A DNA stretch of 64,000 nt. Origin: Neisseria subflava. Its GTDB lineage: Bacteria > Pseudomonadota > Gammaproteobacteria > Burkholderiales > Neisseriaceae. A program made the position numbers and the translations under genes. The DNA lies in NCBI RefSeq assembly GCF_003044935.1, contig NZ_POXP01000001.1, forward strand, positions 1,054,001-1,118,000, written 5' to 3'. The notes below the pieces were generated by a model that was given only the letters and a program-made list of their open reading frames with translations, had not been told where the DNA came from and did no database searches. Positions 16,451-27,122 of the stretch are shown piece by piece (the stretch's first letter is position 1; the number at the start of each line of letters is the position of its first letter).

Positions 16451-17644
16451 ATGAACTCCACCACGCGCCGCCATTTCCTGCGTACCTGCTCTGCCGCGGC
16501 AGGCGCAGGGTTGTTGCAAGCCTGCGGCACAGGCACGACCACCACGCCGCAAACAAAAACCACTTCTACCACCGCGAAAGCCAAAACCGTGCAACCTAAG
16601 CAACCCCATCCGCCACGTTCCGGCGACAACCTCCTGCGCGTTGTTGCGCCGTCAGGCTTCGCCGAAGACCCCAACCGCGTAACCACCGGCCTGACCCGCC
16701 TCTACAACGCAGGCTTTACCGTGACCAACCAACAGGCAGGCAGCCGCCGTTACCAACGCTTTGCCGGCAGCGACGCCCAACGCGCCGCCGACTTCCAAGA
16801 AGTTGCCAGCGGCCGCGTCGAAACGCCTAAAGTCTTGATGGGCCTGCGCGGCGGCTACGGCGCGGCACGCATCCTGCCGCAAATCGACTTTGCCTCACTC
16901 GGCGCCAGAATGCGCGAACGCGGCACATTGTTCTTCGGTTTCAGCGACGTGTGCGCCGTCCAACTCGCCCTGTTGGCCAAAGGCAATATGATGAGCTTTG
17001 CAGGCCCAATGGTGTACAGCGAATTCGGCAAAGCAGACCCCAGCGTCTTTACCATGGATTCTTTCATCCGCGGCACAACCAACAACGTCAACATCGTTGA
17101 TGTTCCGACCATCCAACGCGCCGATGTCAACGTAGAAGGCACATTGTGGGGCGGCAACCTCAGCGTTCTCGCCTCCCTCGCCGGCACGCCCTACATGCCC
17201 GACATTCAAGGCGGCATCCTCTTTATCGAAGACGTCAGCGAGCAACCCTACCGCATCGAGCGCATGCTCAATACGCTTTATCTGTCAGGTGTTTTGCAAA
17301 AACAACGCGCCATCATCTTCGGCGATTTCCGCATGGGTACCATCCGCGACGTGTACGACTCCAGCTACGATTTCTCCGCCGTCGTCAACCACATTTCGCG
17401 CACCGCCAAAATTCCTGTGTTGACCGGTTTCCCATTCGGCCACATCACCAACAAAACCACTTTCCCGTTGGGCGCGTATGCCAAAATCCGCAGTACCGGC
17501 AACGGCGGTTATTCCGTTACCTTCAGCGGCTACCCTACGCTGAACCCTTCCGCGCTGACACTCGACAGCCTGCTGCCGCCTCCTGTTCCGACTTACGACA
17601 GCACCATCTACCGCGACAGCATCACTGAAGAAGTCACCGAATAA
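16451..17644 (+). CDS. ldcA: LD-carboxypeptidase (peptidase S66), Tat/lipoprotein signal
   Basis: 397 residues. It cuts L,D bonds in murein stem peptides in the periplasm (tetra- to tripeptides); the gonococcal relative also cuts dimers and helps make NOD1-active fragments. The N-terminus shows a twin-arginine pattern (TRRHFLRT) followed by a lipobox-like LLQAC (Cys25), then a threonine-rich linker and the S66 domain from about residue 60. The catalytic set is visible: Ser in FFGFSDVCA, Glu in LFIEDVSEQPYR, His in GFPFGHITN. Length and order match neisserial LdcA. An independent transcription unit, with AAAGGAAAACC as ribosome site. Confidence 0.92.
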   Translation: MNSTTRRHFLRTCSAAAGAGLLQACGTGTTTTPQTKTTSTTAKAKTVQPKQPHPPRSGDNLLRVVAPSGFAEDPNRVTTGLTRLYNAGFTVTNQQAGSRRYQRFAGSDAQRAADFQEVASGRVETPKVLMGLRGGYGAARILPQIDFASLGARMRERGTLFFGFSDVCAVQLALLAKGNMMSFAGPMVYSEFGKADPSVFTMDSFIRGTTNNVNIVDVPTIQRADVNVEGTLWGGNLSVLASLAGTPYMPDIQGGILFIEDVSEQPYRIERMLNTLYLSGVLQKQRAIIFGDFRMGTIRDVYDSSYDFSAVVNHISRTAKIPVLTGFPFGHITNKTTFPLGAYAKIRSTGNGGYSVTFSGYPTLNPSALTLDSLLPPPVPTYDSTIYRDSITEEVTE

Positions 17645-17658
17645 GGCTTGTTCAAATC

Positions 17659-17697
17659 AAAAGGCCGTCTGAAACCCAGTTTCAGACGGCCTTTTTA
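17659..17697. terminator. bidirectional DUS terminator
   Basis: AAAAGGCCGTCTGAAA and TTTCAGACGGCCTTTTT between ldcA and serC (convergent). Confidence 0.85.
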
Positions 17698-17705
17698 TCT
17701 TCATC

Positions 17706-18812
17706 TTAACCGTAACGCCGTTGAAAATCTTTCATAAAGTCGGCCAACGCGTTCACACCTTCAAGCGGCATCGCATTGTAAATGCTGGCACGCATACCGC
17801 CGACGGTTTTATAGCCCTTAAGCAGGCACAAGCCCTGCAACTCTGCTTCCAACACAAAGCGGCGGTCCAAGTCTTCGCTTGCGGTTTTGAAGACCACGTT
17901 CATTTTGGAGCGCGCATCAGGATGAATATCGTTGATGTAAAAACCGCCGCTGCCATCTATCGTCTCATACAAGGTGTGCGCCTTTATTCGATTGACCGCT
18001 TCAATTTTTTTCACACCGCCCTGCGTTTGCAGCCAGCGGAACACCAAACCCGACATATAAATCGCATAGGTAGACGGCGTGTTGTACATACCGTCGCGGT
18101 TGATGTGGGAGCGGTAGTTGAACACATCGGGAATATCGTTCGGACAACGCTCCAGCAAATCCTCGCGGATAATGACCACTGTCGCACCGGCAGGGCCGAT
18201 ATTTTTTTGCGCGCCGGCATAAATCAAGCCGTAATCGGACACATTAAACTCACGAGACAAAATCTCGCTCGACATATCACACACCAGCGGTGGCAGGCCA
18301 TCTGAAAGTTTGGGGACGTTTTGATACTGCAAGCCGTTTACGGTCTCATTAATCGCAAAATGAACAAACGCGGAATTTGGGTTGACATCCCAATCCTCCA
18401 CCGCAGGCAGGTTTTTATAGGCATATTGCTCGCCACCATGCGCGGCCAAACGGATTTCGGCATTACTCAAACGGCTCATCTGTTCATAGGCAATACGGCT
18501 CCAGTTGCCCGTTACCACCGCGTCGGCAGTCGCAAAACCGTGCGCCAAATTCATGGCCGCCATATTAAATTGCGTGGTCGCGCCACCCTGTAAAAACAGG
18601 ATTTTATAGTTGGACGGAATATTCAAAAGCTGGCGCAAGTCTTGTTCGGCATGATGCAGAATACTCAAAAACATATCCGAACGGTGGCTCATCGCCATCA
18701 CAGGGAAACCCGTACCGTTGTAGTCGAGCATTTCCTGTTGTGCGGTACGCAATACCGCTTCCGGCAATACGGCAGGACCTGCGGAAAAATTGTAAATCGG
18801 GTGTGCGGACAT
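17706..18812 (-). CDS. serC: phosphoserine aminotransferase
   Basis: 368 residues from MSAHPIYNFSAGPAVLP; earlier in-frame ATGs lie in the leader and are not conserved. It converts 3-phosphohydroxypyruvate and glutamate to phosphoserine, and serves pyridoxal phosphate synthesis as well. The PLP lysine lies in LIYAGAQKNIGPAG, and the substrate loops FLQGGATTQFNMA and YKTVGGMRAS are intact. The length is normal for the family. It stands alone between the ldcA terminator and a long leader region. Confidence 0.96.
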   Translation of the reverse strand: MSAHPIYNFSAGPAVLPEAVLRTAQQEMLDYNGTGFPVMAMSHRSDMFLSILHHAEQDLRQLLNIPSNYKILFLQGGATTQFNMAAMNLAHGFATADAVVTGNWSRIAYEQMSRLSNAEIRLAAHGGEQYAYKNLPAVEDWDVNPNSAFVHFAINETVNGLQYQNVPKLSDGLPPLVCDMSSEILSREFNVSDYGLIYAGAQKNIGPAGATVVIIREDLLERCPNDIPDVFNYRSHINRDGMYNTPSTYAIYMSGLVFRWLQTQGGVKKIEAVNRIKAHTLYETIDGSGGFYINDIHPDARSKMNVVFKTASEDLDRRFVLEAELQGLCLLKGYKTVGGMRASIYNAMPLEGVNALADFMKDFQRRYG

Positions 18813-19078
18813 GGCGGCCTTCTTTCTTATTCGGTGGGTATGAAGAAATTGTAGAACCGCCTTGCACATTGTGCAAGCACGAAAAATCCGGAAATACAAG
18901 GCCGTCTGAAAACAAAGCAATACCAATTATTTGTTTTCCAAAATAATTTTAGAAACACCATATCAAAACTTGTCAACAATTTCCTTTTCAGGCGGCCTCA
19001 ACCCTCCCCTTTACATTTAAGCAATCACTTCAAAAAATCCACGCCAAATCAACACTTTTCTTTTATCTTGAAAACAGT

Positions 19079-19084
19079 TATAAT
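19079..19084 (+). promoter_or_regulatory. -10 box of the rimP-nusA-infB operon
   Basis: A perfect TATAAT, 71 bases before the rimP ATG, with only a weak -35 at normal spacing. A leader hairpin follows about 24 bases downstream. Confidence 0.5.
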
Positions 19085-19107
19085 AGGGCAATTTTTCAAA
19101 TCACACG

Positions 19108-19131
19108 AAAAATGGCCGCGCGGCCATTTTT
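19108..19131 (+). terminator. attenuator-like hairpin in the rimP leader
   Basis: A 24-base perfect palindrome (AAAAATGGCCGC and its complement) continuing into a run of Ts, placed between the -10 box and the rimP start. It has the form of an intrinsic terminator inside the leader. Confidence 0.65.
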
Positions 19132-19155
19132 TTGTTTATGTACTTCTGGAGAAGC

Positions 19156-19587
19156 ATGGATATTCAAAGCATTCTTGATAAAACCCTGCCCGGCTTGGGC
19201 TACGAGCTGGTCGATTTCGAACTGACCGCACAAGGCGATTTGCGCGTTTTCATCGATAAAGAAGGCGGCATCACCGTCGAAGACTGCGCCACCGTCAGCA
19301 ACCATCTGAGCCGCGTGTTTATGGTTGAAGACATCGACTACAAACGTTTGGAAATCTCCAGCCCGGGCCTTGACCGCCCGCTGAAAAAAGCCGCCGATTT
19401 CATGCGCTTTGCCGGCCAGAACGCCAAAATCAAAACACGCCTGCCGATTGATGGTCAGAAAAACTTCATCGGCCGCATCGAATCTTGCGAAAACGACATC
19501 GTTACCGTCTCTTTCGACGGCAAAACTGCCCAAATCGAATTGAGCAACATCGACAAAGCCCGTTTGCGCCCCGAATTTAAATTTTAA
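19156..19587 (+). CDS. rimP: ribosome maturation factor RimP
   Basis: 143 residues from ATG 19156, chosen for its TGGAGAAGC ribosome site and the usual N-terminus ([23 protein letters not shown]). It helps assemble the 30S subunit. The central [15 protein letters not shown] and the [17 protein letters not shown] block are family hallmarks. First gene of the rimP-nusA-infB operon; nusA follows after 27 bases. Regulation may involve the leader hairpin. Confidence 0.96.
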   Translation: MDIQSILDKTLPGLGYELVDFELTAQGDLRVFIDKEGGITVEDCATVSNHLSRVFMVEDIDYKRLEISSPGLDRPLKKAADFMRFAGQNAKIKTRLPIDGQKNFIGRIESCENDIVTVSFDGKTAQIELSNIDKARLRPEFKF

Positions 19588-19614
19588 AAACCGATTACTT
19601 GGAGATTCTAAAAA

Positions 19615-21120
19615 ATGAGTCGCGAAATGTTACAGCTGGCCGAAGCGCTGGCAAGTGAAAAAAACGTTGAAACGGAAGTCGTATTCAAAGCCCTTGAATT
19701 CGCCCTCTCTACTGCTGCCAAGAAAAAAGCCGACCGCGAGCACATGGACGTACGCGTCGAAATCGACCGCGATACCGGCGAATACCAAACCTTCCGCCGC
19801 TGGCTGATTGTTGCCGATGAAGACTACACCTACCCTGACGTAGAAAAAACCATCGAAGAAATCCAAGAAGAAATTCCCGGCACAACCATCCAAATCGGCG
19901 AATACTACGAAGAGCAGCTGCCAAACGAAGGCTTCGGCCGCCAAGCAGCTCAAACTGCCAAACAAATCATTCTGCAACGCATCCGCGATGCAGAGCGCGA
20001 GCAAAACCTGAACGAATTCCTCGCTTCTAAAGAAGACATCGTTTCCGGTACGGTAAAACGCGTCGAGCGCCACGGCATCATCGTTGAAGTCGTCACGGGC
20101 AAACTTGACGCCCTGATTCCGCGCGAAGAAATGATTCCGCGCGAAAACTTCCGCAGCGGCGACCGCATCCGCGCCCTCTTCCTGCGTGTGGACGAAATCG
20201 GCAATACCGGCCGCAAACAAGTCATTTTGAGCCGTACCAGCGGCGACTTCTTGGCCAAACTCTACGCCAACGAAGTGCCTGAAATTGCAGACGGCCTGTT
20301 GGAAATCCGCGAAGTAGCACGCGATCCCGGCCAACGCGCCAAAGTTGCCGTTAAAGCCAACGACCAACGCATCGACCCGCAAGGTACTTGTATCGGCGTG
20401 CGCGGTTCCCGTGTTAACGCTGTGAGTAACGAATTGTCCGGCGAACGCATCGACATCGTATTGTGGTCTCCTGAGCCTGCCCAATTCGTGATGAATGCGC
20501 TGTCTCCTGCCGAAGTGAGCCGCATCGTGATTGATGAAGACAAACACGCCGTTGACGTGATCGTTGATGAAAACCAACTGGCGCTGGCCATCGGCCGCGG
20601 CGGTCAAAACGTCCGCCTGGCTTCCATCCTGACCGGCTGGCAGCTGAACATCATGACCGTTGAAGAAGCAGACGAACGCAATGCCGCTGAAGACGCCGTT
20701 ATCCGCAACCTCTTCACCACCCACTTGAACATCGACGACGAAACCGCCGATATTTTGGTGGAAGAAGGCTTTGCCACATTGGAAGAAGTTGCTTACGTTC
20801 CAGCGGCAGAATTGCTCTCGATTGACGGCTTTGACGAAGAAATCGTTGAAACCCTGCGTAACCGCGCACGCGACGCGATCCTGACCATTACCATCGCCGC
20901 AGAAGAAAAACTGGGTGAAGTGTCTGAAGACATGCGCAATTTGGACGGCGTAGATTCCGATATGTTGCGCAAACTGGCCGAAGCCGGAGTTACCCAACGC
21001 GATGATCTGGCCGAATTGTCTGTTGACGAATTGGTCGAAATTACCGGTGTTGACGAAGAAGAAGCCAAAAAAGTGATTTTGGCTGCACGCGAACACTGGT
21101 TTACTGAAGAAAACAACTAA
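19615..21120 (+). CDS. nusA: transcription termination/antitermination factor NusA
   Basis: 501 residues. Binds RNA polymerase and RNA, controlling pausing, termination and antitermination. The RNAP-binding N-terminal domain is followed by S1 (about 135-200, starting [18 protein letters not shown]), two KH domains (about 230-345, with [14 protein letters not shown] and [13 protein letters not shown] as GxxG loops) and two acidic repeats (about 365-500). In enteric bacteria NusA regulates its own operon through leader terminators, which makes the hairpin before rimP notable. infB starts 11 bases downstream. Confidence 0.98.
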   Translation: MSREMLQLAEALASEKNVETEVVFKALEFALSTAAKKKADREHMDVRVEIDRDTGEYQTFRRWLIVADEDYTYPDVEKTIEEIQEEIPGTTIQIGEYYEEQLPNEGFGRQAAQTAKQIILQRIRDAEREQNLNEFLASKEDIVSGTVKRVERHGIIVEVVTGKLDALIPREEMIPRENFRSGDRIRALFLRVDEIGNTGRKQVILSRTSGDFLAKLYANEVPEIADGLLEIREVARDPGQRAKVAVKANDQRIDPQGTCIGVRGSRVNAVSNELSGERIDIVLWSPEPAQFVMNALSPAEVSRIVIDEDKHAVDVIVDENQLALAIGRGGQNVRLASILTGWQLNIMTVEEADERNAAEDAVIRNLFTTHLNIDDETADILVEEGFATLEEVAYVPAAELLSIDGFDEEIVETLRNRARDAILTITIAAEEKLGEVSEDMRNLDGVDSDMLRKLAEAGVTQRDDLAELSVDELVEITGVDEEEAKKVILAAREHWFTEENN

Positions 21121-21131
21121 GGGGGTACTGA

Positions 21132-24026
21132 ATGAGTAATACAACCGTAGCGCAATTTGCCGCCGAACTAAACCGCCCCGTCGATGATTTGCTTAAACAA
21201 TTGAAAGAAGCCGGGGTCAATAAAAACAGCGGTAATGACAGCATAACCACTGACGACAAACAACTGTTGACTGCTTACCTGCAAAAGAAAAACGGCAGCA
21301 ACAGCGGCACCATCAGCATCCGCCGCAAAAAAACCGAAGTCAGCACCGTTGACGGCGTAAAAGTGGAAACACGCCGCCGCAGCCGTGCCGTTACCATTCC
21401 TTCTTCCGAAGAATTGGCAGCGGAAGCCAAAGCCAAAGTAGCAGCGGAAAACCAAAAAGCCGAAGCAGAAAAAGCAGCCGCTCAAGCTGCCGAAGAAAAA
21501 GCCAAAGCTGAAGCAGAAGCTGCCGCAAAGGCCGAAGCCCGTGCCAAAGCAGAGGCCGAAGCAGCCAGACTGAAAGCAGCCAAAGCCGCACCAAAAGCGG
21601 AAGGCAAACCTGCCGAAGCCAAAAAAGAAGAAGCCAAACCGGTTGAAGCCGTAGAAGCCAAGGCCGAAGCAAAAGTTGAAGCTAAAGCAGACAACAAGCC
21701 GTCTGAAAAATCCGTTGAAGCTGAAAAACCAGCCGAAGCCAAAAAACCTGCCAAAGCCAAACAAGACAAAGGCGGCAAAGGCAAAGAAGCGAAAAAAGCA
21801 GCCAAACCTGCCGCTCCTGCCGTACCGCAACCTGTCGTCAGCGTGGAAGAACAGGCTCAACGCGATGAAGAGGCCCGTCGTGCCGCCGCCCTGCGTGCGC
21901 ACCAAGAAGCCTTGTTGAAAGAAAAACAAGAGCGTCAAGCACGCCGCGAAGCCATGAAACAACAGGCCGATCAAGACTCAAAACCTACTAAAGAAGCCAA
22001 ATCAGGCGAACGCAACAAACCTGCCGAGAAAGCAAAAGCGGCATCCGGCGAAGGCAAATCCGAACACAACGCGCGCGGTAAAAAAGAAGACCGTCGTGAC
22101 CGTGACGAAGAAAACCAAGGCCGTAACGCCAAAGGCAAAGGCGGCAAAGGTGGCCGTGACCGCAACAATGCACGCAATGGCGAGGACGAACGCGTACGCG
22201 GCGGCAAAAAAGGCAAAAAACTCAAACTTGAGCCAAACCAACACGCCTTCCAAGCGCCGACCGAACCTGTCGTACACGAAGTTTTGGTACCTGAAACCAT
22301 TACCGTTGCCGACTTGGCACACAAAATGGCCGTTAAAGGCGTCGAAGTGGTGAAAGCCCTGATGAAAATGGGCATGATGGTAACCATCAACCAATCTATC
22401 GACCAAGACACTGCCCTGATTGTGGTGGAAGAACTCGGCCATATCGGCAAACCTGCCGCAGCCGACGACCCTGAAGCATTCTTGGATGAAGGCGTTGAAG
22501 CAGTAGAAGCCGAAGCATTGCCGCGTCCACCGGTTGTTACCGTGATGGGTCACGTTGACCACGGTAAAACTTCCCTGCTGGACTACATCCGCCGCGCCAA
22601 AGTGGTACAAGGCGAAGCGGGCGGCATTACCCAACACATCGGTGCATACCACGTTGAAACCCCTCGCGGCGTGATTACCTTCTTGGATACTCCGGGTCAC
22701 GAAGCGTTTACCGCCATGCGTGCGCGCGGTGCGAAAGCAACCGATATCGTGATTCTTGTTGTAGCAGCCGACGACGGCGTGATGCCGCAAACCATCGAGG
22801 CGATTGCCCACGCCAAAGCCGCGGGCGTACCGATGGTGGTTGCCGTTAACAAAATCGATAAAGAAGCCGCCAACCCAGAGCGTATCCGCCAAGAGCTGAC
22901 TGCACACGAAGTCGTGCCTGACGAATGGGGCGGCGATGTACAGTTTATCGACGTTTCCGCTAAAAAAGGCCTGAACATCGATGCATTGCTCGAGGCAGTC
23001 TTGCTCGAAGCCGAAGTTTTGGAACTGACTGCCCCAGTCGATGCACCTGCAAAAGGCATCATCGTTGAGGCACGTTTGGACAAAGGCCGCGGCGCAGTTG
23101 CCACATTACTGGTTCAAAGCGGTACGCTGAAAAAAGGCGATATGCTGCTGGCCGGTACTGCATTCGGTAAAATCCGTGCGATGGTTGACGAAAACGGCAA
23201 AGCCATCAATGAAGCCGGCCCTTCTATCCCTGTCGAAATCCTCGGCTTGTCCGACGTACCGAACGCAGGCGAAGACGCAATGGTATTGGCCGACGAGAAA
23301 AAAGCGCGCGAAATCGCCCTCTTCCGTCAAGGCAAATACCGCGACGTGCGCTTGGCTAAACAACAGGCTGCGAAACTGGAAAACATGTTCAACAACATGG
23401 GCGAAAACCAAGCCCAATCCTTGTCTGTCATCATCAAGGCAGACGTACAAGGTTCTTACGAAGCTTTGGCGGGCAGCCTGAAAAAACTGTCCACCGACGA
23501 AGTGAAAGTGAACGTGTTGCACAGCGGCGTTGGCGGCATTACCGAATCTGATGTCAACTTGGCCATTGCTTCCGGCGCATTCATCATCGGCTTTAACGTC
23601 CGCGCAGATGCTTCCGCACGCAAACTGGCTGAGAATGAAAACGTGGAAATCCGTTACTACAACATCATTTACGATGCCATCGACGACGTGAAAGCCGCCA
23701 TGAGCGGTATGCTCTCTCCGGAAGAGAAAGAGCAAGTAACCGGTACGGTCGAAATCCGTCAGGTCATCTCCGTTTCCAAAGTCGGCAATATTGCAGGCTG
23801 TATGGTTACCGACGGTGTGGTCAAACGCGATTCCCATGTCCGCCTCATCCGCAACAACGTGGTTATCCATACCGGCGAGCTGTCTTCTTTGAAACGCTAC
23901 AAAGATGACGTCAAAGAAGTCCGCATGGGCTTCGAGTGTGGTCTGATGCTCAAAGGCTACAACGAGATTATGGAAGGCGACCAACTCGAATGTTTCGACA
24001 TCGTCGAAGTTGCCCGTACTCTGTAA
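21132..24026 (+). CDS. infB: translation initiation factor IF-2
   Basis: 964 residues. GTPase that places initiator tRNA on the ribosome. Domain order: a short IF2 N-terminal domain (1-52), a long Ala/Lys/Glu-rich linker (about 60-370, repeats of the type [14 protein letters not shown]), a second IF2_N segment, the G domain (GHVDHGKTS near residue 472, DTPGHE, NKID) and the C-terminal beta-barrels. A DUS lies in the linker, read as KPSEKS. In many proteobacteria rbfA follows; here the operon ends in a long DUS hairpin. Confidence 0.98.
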   Translation: MSNTTVAQFAAELNRPVDDLLKQLKEAGVNKNSGNDSITTDDKQLLTAYLQKKNGSNSGTISIRRKKTEVSTVDGVKVETRRRSRAVTIPSSEELAAEAKAKVAAENQKAEAEKAAAQAAEEKAKAEAEAAAKAEARAKAEAEAARLKAAKAAPKAEGKPAEAKKEEAKPVEAVEAKAEAKVEAKADNKPSEKSVEAEKPAEAKKPAKAKQDKGGKGKEAKKAAKPAAPAVPQPVVSVEEQAQRDEEARRAAALRAHQEALLKEKQERQARREAMKQQADQDSKPTKEAKSGERNKPAEKAKAASGEGKSEHNARGKKEDRRDRDEENQGRNAKGKGGKGGRDRNNARNGEDERVRGGKKGKKLKLEPNQHAFQAPTEPVVHEVLVPETITVADLAHKMAVKGVEVVKALMKMGMMVTINQSIDQDTALIVVEELGHIGKPAAADDPEAFLDEGVEAVEAEALPRPPVVTVMGHVDHGKTSLLDYIRRAKVVQGEAGGITQHIGAYHVETPRGVITFLDTPGHEAFTAMRARGAKATDIVILVVAADDGVMPQTIEAIAHAKAAGVPMVVAVNKIDKEAANPERIRQELTAHEVVPDEWGGDVQFIDVSAKKGLNIDALLEAVLLEAEVLELTAPVDAPAKGIIVEARLDKGRGAVATLLVQSGTLKKGDMLLAGTAFGKIRAMVDENGKAINEAGPSIPVEILGLSDVPNAGEDAMVLADEKKAREIALFRQGKYRDVRLAKQQAAKLENMFNNMGENQAQSLSVIIKADVQGSYEALAGSLKKLSTDEVKVNVLHSGVGGITESDVNLAIASGAFIIGFNVRADASARKLAENENVEIRYYNIIYDAIDDVKAAMSGMLSPEEKEQVTGTVEIRQVISVSKVGNIAGCMVTDGVVKRDSHVRLIRNNVVIHTGELSSLKRYKDDVKEVRMGFECGLMLKGYNEIMEGDQLECFDIVEVARTL

Positions 24027-24032
24027 TCAGAC

Positions 24033-24103
24033 AGGCCGTCTGAAAAAAAAGAAGCAGGTTTTGCAATGCGAAACCTGCTTCTTTTTTTTCAGACGGCCTT
24101 TTT
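24033..24103 (+). terminator. composite DUS terminator with 29-bp perfect stem
   Basis: The outer arms are AGGCCGTCTGAA and its complement; the stem continues without mismatch through eight A/T pairs and GAAGCAGGTTT to a 9-base loop (TGCAATGCG), 29 base pairs in all, followed by five Ts (three of them beyond the stem). It terminates rimP-nusA-infB. Confidence 0.9.
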
Positions 24104-24112
24104 ACAACCATT

Positions 24113-24129
24113 CATAGTTTGAAACTATG
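24113..24129. repeat. 8-bp perfect inverted repeat upstream of the RTX gene
   Basis: CATAGTTT-G-AAACTATG lies just past the infB terminator. It could be a regulator site for the RTX gene. A second small inverted repeat, CCGGC-CATAT-GCCGG, lies near 24316-24330, closer to its start. Confidence 0.4.
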
Positions 24130-24377
24130 GAAATTGATGTGTGGTATATAAGAAACAAAACAGCCGCACAAGGCAAAGCCATTTGGCAAAAGAATAGACG
24201 GCAAACTAAGCCTGATAAGGCTCTCTATATATTGTCATATCTTAACGTTTCTGTTGTTTTTATCAAATTTCGGCACTAGTATATACAGCCTAAACACAAT
24301 ACAAATTAAGCAATACCGGCCATATGCCGGATACGTTTACTTCCTTGTTACTCTCATCAATATCTAAAGAAAATATC

Positions 24378-27116
24378 ATGATAATCGAAAAAGCAATGCG
24401 CATCCGCAATGCGCAATTTGAATTACGACATTTAGAGCAATTGCAGCCATCTCCCCTTGCACAAGCAACAACAGGTACTTCGAGAGATGACGTTTATTAT
24501 GTAACCCGCAACGACGATAAAATCATTGAAAACCCAAATGGAGGCGATGATACGGTTTACAGCAACGTCAGCTATACCCTTCCAAACCACGTTGAAAACC
24601 TTGTTTTGACCGGTACAGCCAACATCTTCGGCGCAGGCAACAACAGCAACAACATCCTCATCGGCAATGAAGGCCGCAACCGCCTCAACAGCGGCCGCGG
24701 TGACGACATCGTTTACAGCGGCGGCGGCAACGATTTCATCAACGGCGGAGAAGGCAACGACCATCTTTTTGGTGAAACAGGCAATGACACCCTCAACGGC
24801 GAAGCAGGCAATGATGTGCTTGAAGGTGGCGAAGGCGACGATACCTACCTTTTCTCTGCAAAAAGCGAGCAAGACACCATCATCGACAATCAAGGCCACA
24901 ACAGCATCCGCTTTCATACCGACCTGAGCCTTAACGATTTAACCGTTGAAGTCCGAAACAATGAAACCGGCGGTCATGACTGGCTGATTGCCGTGAAAAA
25001 CAGCAACGCCGTTTTAACCATCAAAAACCAATACACTCAAAACGGTACAACACCGGCAGTCTCCCAATTCATCATCGGCACACAAAAACTGGATGTAAAC
25101 AGCTTTGCCAAATATTTCGATATTTCCCTGACTGAGCATACCGAAAGCGGTCAAACCATCGATGGTAGCGACGGCAATGACCACCTGATCGGCACATCCG
25201 GTGATGATATTATCGACGGCAAGGCCGGTTCCGACATTATGGAAGGTGGGGACGGCAATGATACTTACTACATTGATGATGTAAAAGATGTGGTGATTGA
25301 AAAAGCCGGCGGCGGCGAAGATACCGTATTCAGCAGCATTTCCCATACTGCCGCTACCCACGTCGAAAATGTTACCTTGACCGGCTCAGCCAATATTTTT
25401 GCCGCCGGCAACAACAGCAATAACATTCTGACCGGTAACGAAGGCCGCAACCGCCTCAATAGCGGACGCGGTGATGATACCGTTTACGGCATGGGCGGCA
25501 ACGACAACCTTAATGGCGGCGACGGCAACGATTATCTGGATGGCGGCGACGGCAACGATGTCATCAACGGTGATGCAGGCGACGATATTTTAGTGGGCGG
25601 CAACGGTAAAGACATTCTGAAAGGCGGAGCCGGAAACGATACCTATATTTACGGCAACAACGATACCATTATCGACAACCAAGGCATCAATACCCTCAAG
25701 TTTTCAGACGGCCTGAACAATGCCAAGCTCAACCTGAAGACCATTCATAACGATGATGGCAGCCAAAGTTGGGAAATTACTTCGGGGCAAGGTTCAGCCC
25801 TGATTCAAAACCAAATCGGCGCAGATGGCAGCATTTCCATCGACCGTTTCCAGTTCAGCGACCAAACTTACACTGCCGCACAATTCCAACAAGCCTTCCA
25901 AGCGCTGAAGGCCGAAACCATTAAATTTGTCGGCATAAACGGTGACGATACCTTGCATGGCAATGCAGGCAACAATGAAATCGACGGTGGCAACGACGGC
26001 CATGACACCCTTTATGGCCACGACGGCGATGACATTTTGCGCGAACACAGCGAAACCTATTACGGCAACGAACCTGCTTCCGACGATAAACTCTACGGCG
26101 GCAACGGTAACGACAAACTTTATGCCCATGTAGGTGCAGACTTACTCGACGGTGGCGCAGGCAATGATTATCTGGAAGGCGGTGAACACAACGACACCTA
26201 TGTTTTCGGAAAAGGTTACGGTCACGACACCATTTTCGACTACAACTTCGGTTTCGACAGCGAGGCCGGCCTGCACACGCTCAACGCTAATGTCGTTAAA
26301 TTTACCAGCGGCATTACCCTTGACGACCTTGAAATTACTGTTGAAAAAGGTTACGACAAAACCGGGATTGCCGACATGCCCGACAGCAACCAATTTGTAT
26401 CCAATCCCCTGTTGGATGGCGATACTTGGCATATCCGCATTAAAGGCACAGACGATGTTTTAACCATCAAAAACCAAAGCGGTATTTATGGTGCGATTTC
26501 CGAGTTTCAGTTTGACGGCAATACCTCATACAGCACCGGCGAGCTAATCAACCACTTCAAACTGTCTATCCCGCACATGATCGGCAATACAAACATCGTC
26601 CAATACACCGGCCAACCCGTTGAAGAACTCAACCGTGATGTGTACAACAACTTCAATCACACCATCCACGCCGATAGCGACAACAGTGATTTAGATTTGT
26701 CGCGTTACACTTCTGTTGTCGAATACAGAGGCAATCGCAGCGATGAAACCATTACTTTGGGCCGAGGCATCAACATCGTTGATACGGCCGGCGGCAACGA
26801 TACCATTACCGACCCGGGTGCCGACAACACCGTTATCACGTTTGGCAGAAACAGCGGCAACGACACCTTCAATCCGTATGGTGGAAGCGATACCCAAATC
26901 CTTTTCAAAGAAGGGCTTACGCTGAAAGATTTACAGTTGAAAACCGGCGATGATTGGGTCTTAACCATCAAAGATACAGGCGACACCCTGACCATCCATG
27001 ACATTGCCAACAATAATGTCGACAGCTTTGTATTCGGAAACGGTAAGAGCTACACCGCCGACGAAATCAGCAAAGCACTGATTACTGAAAATACACAAAA
27101 CAACGGTATCCTGTAA
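24378..27116 (+). CDS. RTX calcium-binding repeat protein
   Basis: 912 residues from ATG 24378, which follows TCTAAAGAAA; an ATG 54 bases upstream is possible. There is no signal peptide. Blocks of GGxGxDxxx nonapeptides lie near residues 88-160, 262-300, 353-426 and 519-613, with a degenerate set near the C-terminus (TLGRGINIVDTAGGNDTI). Between them are hemolysin-type calcium-binding-related domains (for example TVEVRNNETGGHDWLIAVKN). Two segments, each HVEN..LTG(T/S)ANIF(G/A)AGNNSNN plus GNEGRNRLNSGRGDD, are near-copies, showing an internal duplication. Such proteins are usually exported by type I secretion and fold in calcium; no exporter lies nearby. It lacks the enzymatic domains of FrpC, so it may be a surface or biofilm protein. 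Confidence 0.88.
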   Translation: MIIEKAMRIRNAQFELRHLEQLQPSPLAQATTGTSRDDVYYVTRNDDKIIENPNGGDDTVYSNVSYTLPNHVENLVLTGTANIFGAGNNSNNILIGNEGRNRLNSGRGDDIVYSGGGNDFINGGEGNDHLFGETGNDTLNGEAGNDVLEGGEGDDTYLFSAKSEQDTIIDNQGHNSIRFHTDLSLNDLTVEVRNNETGGHDWLIAVKNSNAVLTIKNQYTQNGTTPAVSQFIIGTQKLDVNSFAKYFDISLTEHTESGQTIDGSDGNDHLIGTSGDDIIDGKAGSDIMEGGDGNDTYYIDDVKDVVIEKAGGGEDTVFSSISHTAATHVENVTLTGSANIFAAGNNSNNILTGNEGRNRLNSGRGDDTVYGMGGNDNLNGGDGNDYLDGGDGNDVINGDAGDDILVGGNGKDILKGGAGNDTYIYGNNDTIIDNQGINTLKFSDGLNNAKLNLKTIHNDDGSQSWEITSGQGSALIQNQIGADGSISIDRFQFSDQTYTAAQFQQAFQALKAETIKFVGINGDDTLHGNAGNNEIDGGNDGHDTLYGHDGDDILREHSETYYGNEPASDDKLYGGNGNDKLYAHVGADLLDGGAGNDYLEGGEHNDTYVFGKGYGHDTIFDYNFGFDSEAGLHTLNANVVKFTSGITLDDLEITVEKGYDKTGIADMPDSNQFVSNPLLDGDTWHIRIKGTDDVLTIKNQSGIYGAISEFQFDGNTSYSTGELINHFKLSIPHMIGNTNIVQYTGQPVEELNRDVYNNFNHTIHADSDNSDLDLSRYTSVVEYRGNRSDETITLGRGINIVDTAGGNDTITDPGADNTVITFGRNSGNDTFNPYGGSDTQILFKEGLTLKDLQLKTGDDWVLTIKDTGDTLTIHDIANNNVDSFVFGNGKSYTADEISKALITENTQNNGIL

Positions 27117-27122
27117 AATCCA

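Larger units (their letters stand above)
18813..19155. other. regulatory region between serC and rimP
   Basis: Holds a single DUS near 18899-18911, a degenerate DUS (TTCAGGCGGCCT, near 18989), a candidate promoter and a leader hairpin for rimP. No small gene with good coding character is seen. Confidence 0.6.

Noticed and set aside
21400-22230. Repetitive GAAGCC/AAAGCC stretch as a tandem-repeat element
   Set aside because: It encodes the Ala/Glu/Lys-rich linker of IF-2, whose composition explains the repetition.
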